A stretch of 64,000 nt of DNA, taken from positions 36,275-100,274 of the forward strand of contig JANQKV010000030.1 of the NCBI GenBank assembly GCA_028280945.1. The letters are read 5' to 3'. Under the pieces are notes generated by a model. The model was given only the letters and a program-made list of their open reading frames with translations. It was not told the origin of the DNA and did no database searches. Each line of letters opens with the position of its first letter. Positions within the stretch are counted from its first letter, which is position 1. This stretch comes from Opitutaceae bacterium (GTDB lineage Bacteria; Verrucomicrobiota; Verrucomicrobiia; Opitutales; Opitutaceae). Of the stretch, positions 8,628 to 16,601 are shown piece by piece. The translations under genes and the position numbers were made by a program.

Positions 8628-9707
8628 ATGTTCCGGTTTCTGAATCAACGCCTTGCGTTGTTTATGTTGCTGATCGTGGCGGCCGGTTTTGTGGCGGCGC
8701 GCCCCTCGCTGCCGCCGATGCTTCCTCTATCGAGCGAGCCCGAGCGAGAGAAGCCGGAGAACTCCACCCGCGTGGAGACGACTGAAGCTTCACCCTTGCC
8801 GGCTGAGCCGGCAGTTGATCCGTCCGCATGGGTGCGGGGACTGCTGCACGGCTATGAGCCGACCCTGGTGGGGTACACGTTTCAAGAGGGTGACGAACCC
8901 TTTCTCGACTTCTCCATCTCGCTATTGCTGCCGCTCTTTCATGATCGCCATCCCACGACCGGGAACATGGCTTCGGTGCACTCCGCGGGATATCGTCCGG
9001 GAGGCATCTACCCGTTTTTTGCCTTCACCGGACGAGCCGGCCAGTATATCGGCACCCGCAGTTCGTCGCCGGTGGTCGGCAAGCGGTTCAACCCCCTGTT
9101 GAGCCTGCGGCACTGGATGGGCGAGTATCACCCTCACAACTACATCGAACTGGTCGGGGCTCATGAATCAAACGGACAGTGGATTGATGACCCGGCCACC
9201 TTTGAGGAAGTGCGCGGACTGCGCGGGAGTCTGAACGAGGCCCGCGATGAAATCAGCCGGGGTTGGGATTATCTGGGGTTAAATGCGAGTTGGAATTTGT
9301 CCACGTCCGGCGATGACGACATGCGTCTTCAGCTTAAACTCAGTCACTACTTCGACACCGGCCCTGCCCAGGGTGACGCTGAGGAATATCAGTCATGGGA
9401 AGGGGGCAACGACGGAAAACGTCGGCGCGACGTGGACGGGATTCAGTTGCGGTGGGACTTCAACCATCCGATTCGCCTGCCAAAATGGGTTCCCCCCTGG
9501 CTGGAAACAGACGGCCGCACATCAATTACCTGGCTGACCGGAATCGGTCGTCCGCTGGCTTACCACACGTTTGAGATCGAGGCCGGAATGGCCATCAACA
9601 AACTGCCGATCGTGATGTGGTATCGGTATGGATACATGACCGATCTGACCGACTACTACCGCAAGCTGCAGAGTGCCGGGGTGCGGGTGTCGGTGTGGAA
9701 GTTTTAG
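8628..9707 (+). CDS. Outer-membrane phospholipase A-like protein (OMPLA/PldA family)
   Basis: A 359-residue predicted beta-barrel hydrolase with an N-terminal hydrophobic leader, then a proline- and glutamate-rich linker to about residue 65. The active-site block 'ELVGAHESNGQ' puts the His-Ser pair at H179 and S181, as in OMPLA. The downstream block 'SRGWDYL' aligns with E. coli SRSWNRL, which places an aspartate (D214) where the third catalytic residue is Asn156. Alternating amphipathic strands continue to a C-terminal phenylalanine, the outer-membrane insertion signature. GGGA precedes the ATG by two bases. Activity would be phospholipid deacylation in the outer membrane if Asp is tolerated. 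Confidence 0.8.
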   Translation: MFRFLNQRLALFMLLIVAAGFVAARPSLPPMLPLSSEPEREKPENSTRVETTEASPLPAEPAVDPSAWVRGLLHGYEPTLVGYTFQEGDEPFLDFSISLLLPLFHDRHPTTGNMASVHSAGYRPGGIYPFFAFTGRAGQYIGTRSSSPVVGKRFNPLLSLRHWMGEYHPHNYIELVGAHESNGQWIDDPATFEEVRGLRGSLNEARDEISRGWDYLGLNASWNLSTSGDDDMRLQLKLSHYFDTGPAQGDAEEYQSWEGGNDGKRRRDVDGIQLRWDFNHPIRLPKWVPPWLETDGRTSITWLTGIGRPLAYHTFEIEAGMAINKLPIVMWYRYGYMTDLTDYYRKLQSAGVRVSVWKF

Positions 9708-9749
9708 CAGTGGGCGGTTCCCTGCGTTGACGCGCGGGAGGGAGGCGGC

Positions 9750-10505
9750 ATGGTCGCGTCCATGTTATCCCGTCGGCTCATTGCCGGACTGCTGGTCGTG
9801 GCAGGTCTGTCACAGCCTGGTTGTGTGCTTTATCGCGGCGCGAAAGCCGCGGTGTCGCCGGTGGGAGCTGCGACCGAGTTGCTGGTGCAGACCAGCAAGG
9901 CTTCGGCCGCCACGGCGGGGACCATCGGTGGAACCACCACGAGTGTGGTAACCGGCACCGGCCGCGTGGCCATTTCGGGAGTGGGGGCAGCCTCCCGGCT
10001 GTCGGCATCTTCGCTTCGCGCGGGCGGCTCAGTATCCAGTGGGGCGATACGCGGAACCGGTTCTGTTGCCGGTGGCACGGCCCGCGCCACGGGTTCCGTG
10101 GGAGGCAGCACGATCGGCACCACGGGCAACCTTGCAGGCAGCACCGTGCGAGGCACGGGTCGAGTCGCCATTTCGGGGGTGAATGCCAGTTCGCGGGTTG
10201 CCAGTGCGGGCGTCGGCGCAGCGGGCACGCTTTCAGCCCAGGCCATTCGAAATCTGGCCCAATTTTCCCGCGCGGGCATGGTCACCTTTGTCGACCTGCG
10301 CAACGGTTCGGTGGTGCGCATCCCCTGGCGGGCCGGACTCAACGTCTACGGAGGAGGTGCGCTGGCGAAGATCGAAACCGCCGAACGGGCGCTGGCCGTC
10401 GTGCGCAATGGTCGCCTCGTCTTTAACACCCTGCGGGCCTTGGCCTCGGCTCGCGCCCTGCCGCTGCAGCCGGGTGATGTCCTGCGATTGGCCGACCGCG
10501 TTTAA
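9750..10505 (+). CDS. Putative lipoprotein with low-complexity Gly/Ser/Thr/Ala repeats
   Basis: A 251-residue exported protein with a strong ribosome-binding site (GGGAGGGAGG upstream of ATG 9750). A short hydrophobic leader ends at a likely lipobox cysteine, C25, although 'SQPGC' is not canonical. Residues 35-165 are almost entirely G, S, T, A and V, and contain a diverged repeat, 'TGTGRVAISGVGAASRLSA' (about 68-86) and 'RGTGRVAISGVNASSRVAS' (about 134-152). The C-terminus (175-251) looks folded and ends 'LQPGDVLRLADRV'. No family is recognised. Its stop overlaps that of the convergent ABC gene. Confidence 0.7.
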   Translation: MVASMLSRRLIAGLLVVAGLSQPGCVLYRGAKAAVSPVGAATELLVQTSKASAATAGTIGGTTTSVVTGTGRVAISGVGAASRLSASSLRAGGSVSSGAIRGTGSVAGGTARATGSVGGSTIGTTGNLAGSTVRGTGRVAISGVNASSRVASAGVGAAGTLSAQAIRNLAQFSRAGMVTFVDLRNGSVVRIPWRAGLNVYGGGALAKIETAERALAVVRNGRLVFNTLRALASARALPLQPGDVLRLADRV

Positions 10506-11290
10506 CCCAAACGCAGCCTCCAGCCGGCCGGCGTGCGGCGCACGGTTACGGAACGATCAAAAGCGCGACCGACGTTCGCGGAGGTCAGCGTGGCGCGCAA
10601 CAAACCGCTTGCGGTGCACCGGCCGCCGGAAAGGAGTAGCAGGTGGGAAAACCCGGGGGTGATTTCCTCGACGTGGTGCGTGACCAACACCAGCGAGGGG
10701 CCCTCCGCTTGCCGGGCGAGTTGGGCAAGTGATTCCAGAAAGTCAGCGCGAGCAACGGGGTCCAGACCGGCGCAAGGCTCGTCGAGGAAGAGCACTTGGG
10801 GCCGGGCCGCGAGGGCCCGGGCAATCAGTACTTTCTGACGCTCGCCTTGCGAAAGCACCGACCATTCGCGATGGGCCAGATCACCGACGCCAAGTCGCCG
10901 GAGCAGCATTCGCGCTCTCCGCTCGTCGGCGGGGGTGGCGTTTCCCCAAAAATCGAGTTGATCGTAGATGCCGCTTATGACGGTTTCGATGGCCGGCTCG
11001 CCGAAAGGGATATGGGCATGCAGCGCCGCGGACACCACCGCCACCCCCCGCCGCACTTCCCGCCAGTCCACTTCGCCGTAGGCGTTGCCCAAAAGCTCGA
11101 TGTCGCCCGACGTCGGGGTAAGGAATCCGGTGAGGCTGCGCAACAGCGAGGTTTTCCCGCATCCGTTGGGTCCCATGATCACCCAATGCTCACCCGGCCG
11201 GATGGACCAATCCAAGTCACGCAACAGGGTCTTGCGACCGCGCCGCAAGGTCAGTCCGGTGGTTTGCAGCAGGGGGGAATCAGTCGGCAT
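10502..11290 (-). CDS. ABC transporter ATP-binding protein (YlmA/ModF-like)
   Basis: A single ABC ATPase domain of 262 residues. Walker A is GPNGCGKTS, the signature is LSQGERQK, Walker B is VLFLDEP, and the switch histidine lies in 'LVTHHVEEI'. The Q-loop region 'VAVVSAALH' and the motif 'ETVISGIYDQ' are typical of the soluble YlmA/ModF-type ATPases that have no adjacent permease, and none is found here. ATG 11290 lies 11 bases inside the end of the upstream metalloprotease gene, so the two may be co-transcribed. Substrate unknown. Confidence 0.88.
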   Translation of the reverse strand: MPTDSPLLQTTGLTLRRGRKTLLRDLDWSIRPGEHWVIMGPNGCGKTSLLRSLTGFLTPTSGDIELLGNAYGEVDWREVRRGVAVVSAALHAHIPFGEPAIETVISGIYDQLDFWGNATPADERRARMLLRRLGVGDLAHREWSVLSQGERQKVLIARALAARPQVLFLDEPCAGLDPVARADFLESLAQLARQAEGPSLVLVTHHVEEITPGFSHLLLLSGGRCTASGLLRATLTSANVGRAFDRSVTVRRTPAGWRLRLG

Positions 11291-12968
11291 CGTAGACTTC
11301 GATGAGGCCCACCCCGGTGCCATTGTTCACGCCGGAAAGCTGCACTGTGTAAGCGCCTGGAACGAGGTTGACGAGCAGCGCGGCATCGTTGCTGTCCGAG
11401 GGAATGTTGAATGCCCCGACCCGGTTTGCCACGGCTGTGATGGTGGTGGCGTCCCAGTTGTCGTTGGCATCAACTTGGGTGGAGGTACCTGATTCGGACC
11501 GGAAGAGCGTCAGCTGCGGGTCGGCCAACGCGCCGTTGACTCCAAAATCGGCGAGGGTGGGGCCGATACCGCGAATAAGCAGTGATTTTGTACCACTTCC
11601 CCCGATGACAAACCCGGCAACGAGGACTTCGGCCCCGGTGCCGACCTGCGACCGGGCAGACACATTGGTGAGGCGCGGTCCGGTTGGATCGGAGGGAAGA
11701 GCCGTGTCGTAGATTTCCGCCAGCGCTATGCCGGTGGTCCCGTCAAGGCTGGTGACTTGAGCCGTGAAGGCGCCGATCGGAGCGGTATCCGTCACGGCGG
11801 CGTCCGCGCTGCCGTCCGGCAGCGCGAATGCCCCAACCTGCTGAAAGACAGTCGCGTCTTCGGCCAGCCAGTCATCATTGGAGACCACTTCTTCCGACCC
11901 GTTGAATATGCCAAGTCGAGGGTCGGCCAACGCCCCGTTGACGTCGAAGTCAGTGAGAGTGGGGCCGATGCCGCGAATGAGCAGAGGCTTTTCTCCGCCC
12001 GCCACGGCGAAGCCCGCAATCAGGGTTTGAGCGCCGCTGCCAGCCAGCGTGCGAACCGATAGGTTCACCAGGTAGGCAAATTCTTCGCTGCCGTTGTCGA
12101 CAAACTCGAATCCGAGGTCCTGCAGGATACCGAGTTCAATCTCGCTGAGCGTGCGGATGCCCGGGCCCACGTCGGCTATGGCGTTCATCAGCATGGCGGC
12201 ATCGTCGGTGTAGGTGGCGTCATCGGTGTGGCTGCCACTGCTGCCGTCTTCCCACGGGTCGGGGGAATAAATCACGACGGGGTTGCCGCCGTTGGCGGCA
12301 ATGGCATTGGGGCCGTTAAAGAACAGGCTGGACCCCCCGCTCAAAGCGCCGAGTTGGGTCGAGTTAAAAACAAAGGTGTCACTGACCAAACGCGTGCCGT
12401 CGCTGGCCACCAGGAACCGGTCAAAGCTGAACCAGGCATCGGGTTCGCCGATCGGCGCTGCAAAGAGACCCGTGCCGTCGGAAAAAACTCCACTGATGAA
12501 CCCGATGGCGTGGAGAATTTCGTGCATCGCTGTGCTGATGAAATCGAAAGCGGTCTCGGCGACATCGTTGTCGTAATCCCATTCATGGAAAAAATTCCAC
12601 TCGATCTGGCCGTCGGCTTCAGCCCCGTTGCCATCCTCGCCGGTAAGGACCTTCTGGTGGGCGACGGTGTTGTAGAAGCCAGGATCTTCGCCGACAAGAC
12701 CGCTGCCGGCGCCCGCCAGCATGCCGTTGTCGACGTTGTTTGAAGAGACTTCGAACGTGATGGTTACGGCGTTGGTGATGGGCAGTTGGTTGGCCAGCTC
12801 TTGGGCGGCGGCTTCCAGGGCGGAGCGCCGGGTGGCCCCTTGGGTGGGATCGTTGAAGCCGTTATTGGTGTCGGTGTAGGTAAACTCGAAGCTGAGCTGG
12901 GCGGCGACGGGAGGAGCGAGTGCCAGGGTGCTGACGACGGTGGCAAGGAAAAGACGGAGCAAACGCAT
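11280..12968 (-). CDS. Exported zinc metalloprotease-like protein with two C-terminal repeats
   Basis: A 562-residue secreted protein. It has a signal peptide (about 1-23, cleavage after 'PVAA'), a catalytic-type domain with MHEILHAIGF at about 148-157, and two homologous C-terminal domains of roughly 125 residues. The HExxH plus GF pattern is metzincin-like, but the position where metzincins carry the third zinc ligand (His or Asp three residues after the glycine) is serine, so the third ligand must lie elsewhere or be missing. The repeats carry 'LLIRGIGPTL', a hallmark of large exported proteins in Verrucomicrobiota, where they probably act as surface or sorting modules. Confidence 0.8.
   Translation of the reverse strand: MRLLRLFLATVVSTLALAPPVAAQLSFEFTYTDTNNGFNDPTQGATRRSALEAAAQELANQLPITNAVTITFEVSSNNVDNGMLAGAGSGLVGEDPGFYNTVAHQKVLTGEDGNGAEADGQIEWNFFHEWDYDNDVAETAFDFISTAMHEILHAIGFISGVFSDGTGLFAAPIGEPDAWFSFDRFLVASDGTRLVSDTFVFNSTQLGALSGGSSLFFNGPNAIAANGGNPVVIYSPDPWEDGSSGSHTDDATYTDDAAMLMNAIADVGPGIRTLSEIELGILQDLGFEFVDNGSEEFAYLVNLSVRTLAGSGAQTLIAGFAVAGGEKPLLIRGIGPTLTDFDVNGALADPRLGIFNGSEEVVSNDDWLAEDATVFQQVGAFALPDGSADAAVTDTAPIGAFTAQVTSLDGTTGIALAEIYDTALPSDPTGPRLTNVSARSQVGTGAEVLVAGFVIGGSGTKSLLIRGIGPTLADFGVNGALADPQLTLFRSESGTSTQVDANDNWDATTITAVANRVGAFNIPSDSNDAALLVNLVPGAYTVQLSGVNNGTGVGLIEVYDAD
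11283..12078 (-). repeat. Two tandem homologous protein domains ('LLIRGIGPTL' repeat)
   Basis: The 3' part of the metalloprotease-like gene encodes two diverged copies of one domain, roughly 12078-11690 and 11675-11283. Each copy starts with 'LxNxSxR', then has GxGxxxLxAGF, 'LLIRGIGPTL', 'VNGALADP', a DDW or DNW motif, 'VGAF', and ends in 'GIALAEIYD' or 'GVGLIEVYD'. Boundaries are approximate and identity was judged by eye. Confidence 0.75.
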
Positions 12969-13093
12969 GGTCGGGGAGGAGAGCGGGAGGCCGGATCCTC
13001 TGCGGGCCCCCGGGCGGTGGCAAGCGCGGGTCGGGTGGAATTGCGGAGCCTCAAAGCACTGGCGAGACAGCCGGGGTTGTGTAGGGTTCGCGG

Positions 13094-14605
13094 ATGCTGG
13101 CTAAATTATTTCTGTTCATTGGAGCGCTGGGCGCGGGGGCGTGTCTGGTTTCGGCTGCCGCCGTGCCGTTCACCGTGGTGGTTTACAATATCGAGAACCT
13201 GCATGACGCCGATGGCGTGGCGGTTTACGACGACTACCAGCCGGACCACTACACTCCGCGCCATTTGGCGACCAAGCTGACCAACACGGCGTCACTGATG
13301 AAGCGTTTTCGAGGAGGGGAGGGGCCGGACATCATTCTCTTTAATGAGATCGAAATCGACCAGACCCCGAAGTCTGGAGTCGAGGATGTGGCGGCTTTTG
13401 TTGAGCGTTGGCGGGGTCAGTCGGTGGCGCAGTTACTCGATACCGATGTCTTGCCCGCTGAACTTGCCGGGGTTCCGGCCGAGGTTTGGCTGTTCAAGGC
13501 CCTGCACGATGCCGGTCTGCGGGGTTACCAAATGGCGATTGGCGATGATCAACCGTCGCCTCCCACGGCTGAACGGCGCAAAGCGATCAAGAATGTCACT
13601 TTTTCCCGTTTCCCCATTACTGGCGTGCGCCAGCACCAGGTCGAACAAGCCCGGGTTATCCTGGAGACCGAAATCGAGGTCGCCGGCCAGCGCCTTTTTG
13701 TCTTCAACAACCACTGGAAGTCCGGCGCTAGCGATCCCGTGCAGGAACAGGTGCGGATCGGCAACGCCCGGGTTTTGCAGGGTCGCTTGAAGGAGATTTT
13801 CAAAGCTGACCCGACTGCGGATGTCATTGTCGGCGGCGACCTCAACTCCAGCTACAACCAAAAGGCGCGCAATCCCCGCATGAACCGCACGGCGGTCGAC
13901 GACATTATGCGGATCGGCTACAGCGAACCGGCCCTGCGGCGAGGCGAGATTCCACTCTACAACCTCTGGTATGAACTCGAACCGGCTCAGCGTGGCAGCG
14001 ATGTGTTCCGGGGTGAATGGGGCACGCTGATGCACTTGATCATTTCCCGCGGCCTGCACGACTTTGCCGGCGTGCAATATCAGGACAACTCGTTTGGCGT
14101 GGCGCGCCTGCCAGGGCAGAACGCCGACTTCGCCGATGCCCCGATCCGCTGGAACTCGGGTGGCCGGGGAGGCTCGGGTTTTTCCGATCACCTTCCGATC
14201 TATGCGCATTTCAACGCCGTTTCGGATGACTCGCCCGATCGGCTCATCAACCTGCAGGACCCTTCCAACACGCCGCCAAGTGGCGAAGTCTTCCGAGTCA
14301 ATTATGCGGCGGTCGACCTGGGCCAGGCCCTGGAGCCGGATGCGCTACCGGCCGAGGTCGACCTGCGCGATGGCAGTTGGACCGGGAAGCTTTTTAAAGT
14401 GAACGGAAGTGCCATCTCCGGCCGTTATCCCAAGGTCCGGTTCATGGGCCAAAGCTACGACGTCTATTCTCCACGGTCCGAGGTGCGGGATGCCCTCGCG
14501 GCCCAGGCGACGCGAGACCGGCGCCTTCGGTTCTACGGCATGCTGGGAATTTTTAGAGGAAACTGGCAGTTTGTGGTGCAGGACCTTAAGTGGGTGCAGA
14601 AATGA
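13094..14605 (+). CDS. Exported endonuclease/exonuclease/phosphatase (DNase I-fold) protein
   Basis: A 503-residue protein with signal peptide (about 1-22) and the endonuclease/exonuclease/phosphatase fold. Catalytic motifs are in order: 'VVVYNIENL' (start of fold), 'ILFNEIEI' (metal-binding Glu), 'FNNHWKS' (catalytic His), 'VGGDLNSSY' (Asp/Asn) and 'GFSDHLPIYAHF' (final Asp-His pair). A C-terminal region of about 120 residues after the fold is unassigned. It is likely an extracytoplasmic nuclease or phosphodiesterase. It is divergent from the metalloprotease gene, and its stop overlaps the start of the ArsC-like gene. Confidence 0.88.
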   Translation: MLAKLFLFIGALGAGACLVSAAAVPFTVVVYNIENLHDADGVAVYDDYQPDHYTPRHLATKLTNTASLMKRFRGGEGPDIILFNEIEIDQTPKSGVEDVAAFVERWRGQSVAQLLDTDVLPAELAGVPAEVWLFKALHDAGLRGYQMAIGDDQPSPPTAERRKAIKNVTFSRFPITGVRQHQVEQARVILETEIEVAGQRLFVFNNHWKSGASDPVQEQVRIGNARVLQGRLKEIFKADPTADVIVGGDLNSSYNQKARNPRMNRTAVDDIMRIGYSEPALRRGEIPLYNLWYELEPAQRGSDVFRGEWGTLMHLIISRGLHDFAGVQYQDNSFGVARLPGQNADFADAPIRWNSGGRGGSGFSDHLPIYAHFNAVSDDSPDRLINLQDPSNTPPSGEVFRVNYAAVDLGQALEPDALPAEVDLRDGSWTGKLFKVNGSAISGRYPKVRFMGQSYDVYSPRSEVRDALAAQATRDRRLRFYGMLGIFRGNWQFVVQDLKWVQK

Positions 14606-14961
14606 AACCTCTTGTTGTTTACACCTATAAAAACTGCAGCACGTGCCGCAAGGCGGTGAAGTGGCTCGATGCCCGGGACATCGCCTACACGGAAAAGCCT
14701 ATTCGAGACACCCCTCCTACCAAGGCGGAGTTGAAGCGCATGCTCACCGCTCAGGACGGCCAGCTGAAGAAGCTCTTTAATACCTCCGGTGGCGACTATC
14801 GTGCCATGAAACTTGGTGAAAAACTCCCTGACATGACCGTCGCGGAAGCGGTCGATCTGCTCAATGCCAACGGCAATTTGGTAAAACGCCCGTTTCTTCT
14901 CGCCGAAGGGGTCGGGTTGGTGGGTTTCAAGGAAGATATTTGGTCTGCCGCCCTGGGTTAA
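14602..14961 (+). CDS. ArsC/Spx-family thioredoxin-fold protein
   Basis: A 119-residue ArsC/Spx/YffB-family protein. It has 'YTYKNCSTCRKAVKWL' with the redox CxxC near the N-terminus, 'KPIRDTPPTKAEL', 'LFNTSGGDYR', and 'VKRPFLLAEGVGLVGF', where the Arg-Pro is the family's conserved turn. Arsenate reductase or Spx-type activity cannot be told apart here; no ars genes are near. ATG 14602 overlaps the upstream stop as ATGA. Its stop shares bases with that of the convergent msrB. Confidence 0.85.
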   Translation: MKPLVVYTYKNCSTCRKAVKWLDARDIAYTEKPIRDTPPTKAELKRMLTAQDGQLKKLFNTSGGDYRAMKLGEKLPDMTVAEAVDLLNANGNLVKRPFLLAEGVGLVGFKEDIWSAALG

Positions 14962-15464
14962 TCCTCAGCGGGGATGAACTTCAGCGCGGCGCCGTTGATG
15001 CAGTAGCGCAGGCCGGTGGGGCGGGGGCCGTCCTTAAAAACGTGGCCCAGGTGGCTTCGGCAGCGCGCACACTCGTTTTCCGTGCGATTCCAGCCGTATT
15101 TGTAATCCGGGACGTCGAGCACGTGTCCCTTTTTTATCGGTCGCCAAAAACTCGGCCACCCACTGCCGGATTCGTATTTGGTTTTGGAATGGAAAAGCGG
15201 GAGATCGCAGGCCTTGCAGACGAAGACTCCTTGGCGTTTTTCCTGCAACAGAGGACTGGTGCCCGCGCGCTCGGTGCCATCCTCCCGCAGGATGTAGAAC
15301 TCAAAATCGGTCAGGATTTCGCGCCACTCGGCCTCGGATTTTTCCACCGGCACGATGTCTTTGGCGGGTTTGTTGAGCGGCGCAGGATCGTCGGCTCGCG
15401 CCGAACATCCCGTCAGGCAGGTTGCCAGCAAGGCAATGTAACCAATCCAAATCCGTCTGCTCAT
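14958..15464 (-). CDS. msrB: Peptide-methionine (R)-S-oxide reductase, lipoprotein form
   Basis: Reduces methionine-R-sulfoxide in damaged proteins. The catalytic motif 'RYCINGAALKF' holds the active cysteine, and two CxxC pairs, 'CKACDLPLF' and 'CARCRSHLGHVF', bind structural zinc; the conserved 'SGSGWPSFW' is present. An N-terminal leader ending 'ATCLTGC' is a good lipobox, so the enzyme is probably anchored in the cell envelope rather than cytoplasmic. The start was set at ATG 15464, which gives a normal signal peptide. It is the last minus-strand gene after the cassette-like array. Confidence 0.92.
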   Translation of the reverse strand: MSRRIWIGYIALLATCLTGCSARADDPAPLNKPAKDIVPVEKSEAEWREILTDFEFYILREDGTERAGTSPLLQEKRQGVFVCKACDLPLFHSKTKYESGSGWPSFWRPIKKGHVLDVPDYKYGWNRTENECARCRSHLGHVFKDGPRPTGLRYCINGAALKFIPAED

Positions 15465-15550
15465 GCGGATGAGAACAAGATCCACGCCGGTTTATTCCGC
15501 AAGTGACGGAGCGCGCTCTGGTGGACAGAGGGGAGTGGTGGGCCCTTGTT

Positions 15551-16084
15551 TCAGGTTTGAAGCGGGAAACGCTCCAGATCGGTTACTTGGCGACCGTCGA
15601 ATGAAGATAGGGTGAGCTCATCGATCGCCCCGCGGATCTCGTGGCTTTCCCGATTCCATTGGGTTGCGAGCTCATGAAGTGCTTCCCGGTCTTTGCTGGT
15701 TGCGATGCCGATGTGGGGGACGTAGGGAATGTCCAGCCTCAGCCTCGGGTGCATCAGGCCGCTGTAAAGTCGATCATGCAAGAGGCTGATTCCTGAAAAC
15801 CCCTCGTCCGGCACGAGGAAGATGTAGTAGTCATCGGATTCATGATCGTTGTGGACGAGGGCATAACTGCAGGTGAAATCCAGCGTGTTACTGCATTGAG
15901 CAACGCCCTGGATATGATTGCTCAAATCGGCTTGCGCTATCCCGTCCGTCGACCCGGGAAAAATCATGGTCCAATGCGCCCCCACCACGTCCACGTATTT
16001 TCTGTCGTGTTCCCGCCGAAATCCGTCGATGAGCTGCGCATCGGCTTCCGCAAGGCGAGGGTAAGCAAGGCAAAGCAGCATCAC
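15551..16084 (-). CDS. 2H phosphoesterase (2'-5' RNA ligase-like) protein
   Basis: A 177-residue protein with the two signature motifs of the 2H phosphoesterase superfamily, 'HWTMIFP' near residue 37 and 'HIGIAT' near residue 123. In this family the HxT/S pairs hydrolyse 2'-5' or cyclic phosphodiester bonds. No Shine-Dalgarno site is evident. It is the fourth gene, counted from the decayed recombinase, in a same-strand series of small unrelated genes separated by attC-like sequences, so I interpret it as an integron cassette gene. The RNA or nucleotide substrate is unknown. Confidence 0.75.
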   Translation of the reverse strand: MMLLCLAYPRLAEADAQLIDGFRREHDRKYVDVVGAHWTMIFPGSTDGIAQADLSNHIQGVAQCSNTLDFTCSYALVHNDHESDDYYIFLVPDEGFSGISLLHDRLYSGLMHPRLRLDIPYVPHIGIATSKDREALHELATQWNRESHEIRGAIDELTLSSFDGRQVTDLERFPLQT

Positions 16085-16091
16085 GGGACTT

Positions 16092-16153
16092 CTCTAAAGC
16101 TTGGGCTCAGACAGGGCCACTGGTGAAGCTTGTTTCATTCTTACTGGTTGGCT
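16092..16153 (-). other. Degenerate attC-like site (third)
   Basis: Lies between the small exported protein gene and the 2H gene. On the minus strand it begins with AGCCAAC, the same box as the complement of the R' box at the next site, and carries an inner AAGCTT...AAGCTT pairing. The far end reads TTTAGAG where an R' box GTTRRRY is expected, so the recombination box looks mutated. This is a weak call made only because of its position in the series. Confidence 0.3.
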
Positions 16154-16156
16154 ATT

Positions 16157-16540
16157 TCACCATGAGAATTTGAAGAATTCAATTCCACCTTCAGGACTGT
16201 CCGAAAACTTCAATTCCGAGGTCATCTTTTTGCCCTTCTTCTTGAGTATCGTTCCGCCGTTTCTCCAGTCAAAGGACTCCTCTTCTTTCTTCCTCCGAGA
16301 TTCGGCAATAACTCTAACCACGTCGCCTTGTTCGGCGCTCACAACAAAAGCAGGCAGAGACTGCACCTCTTCGTCTGCAAAGGATTCATGTTCTGCAATG
16401 TGCTTCTGCCTGATTGATTCGTCATAAACGAAAGTCTCTTTCAGGACGCGTGAGATTTCATCACGCAGAGTGACTCTAGGCTCGGTCGCTCCTAAATGGA
16501 CGATCAGTCCAAGTCCCAAAATATGCACGATTCGATCCAT
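16157..16540 (-). CDS. Small exported protein of unknown function
   Basis: A 127-residue protein with an N-terminal hydrophobic segment ('IVHILGLGLIVHLGA') that looks like a signal peptide, followed by a charged mature part containing two short repetitive basic stretches. No family is recognised. ATG 16540 lies five bases after the R' box of the attC-like site, the short leader typical of integron cassettes. A TTG 18 bases upstream would fall inside that site and is less likely. Base composition is visibly more AT-rich than in the surrounding housekeeping genes. Confidence 0.6.
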   Translation of the reverse strand: MDRIVHILGLGLIVHLGATEPRVTLRDEISRVLKETFVYDESIRQKHIAEHESFADEEVQSLPAFVVSAEQGDVVRVIAESRRKKEEESFDWRNGGTILKKKGKKMTSELKFSDSPEGGIEFFKFSW

Positions 16541-16544
16541 GATC

Positions 16545-16601
16545 AGCCAACGTTTCAAGTGAGCCGCGAGTCACGGCGCGGAGCGCTGTGGCTCATTGGC
16601 T
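16545..16601 (-). other. attC-like recombination site (57 nt)
   Basis: On the minus strand the site starts with AGCCAAT and ends with GTTGGCT, which pair with one mismatch, as R'' and R' boxes do. Just inside, GAGCC and GGCTC pair as L''/L'-like boxes around a central spacer, giving 57 nt, the length of short integron attC sites. It overlaps the stop of the GrpB gene and ends five bases before the next start codon. Its last 20 bases, GCTCACTTGAAACGTTGGCT, closely match those of the site at 17142-17173. Confidence 0.55.
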
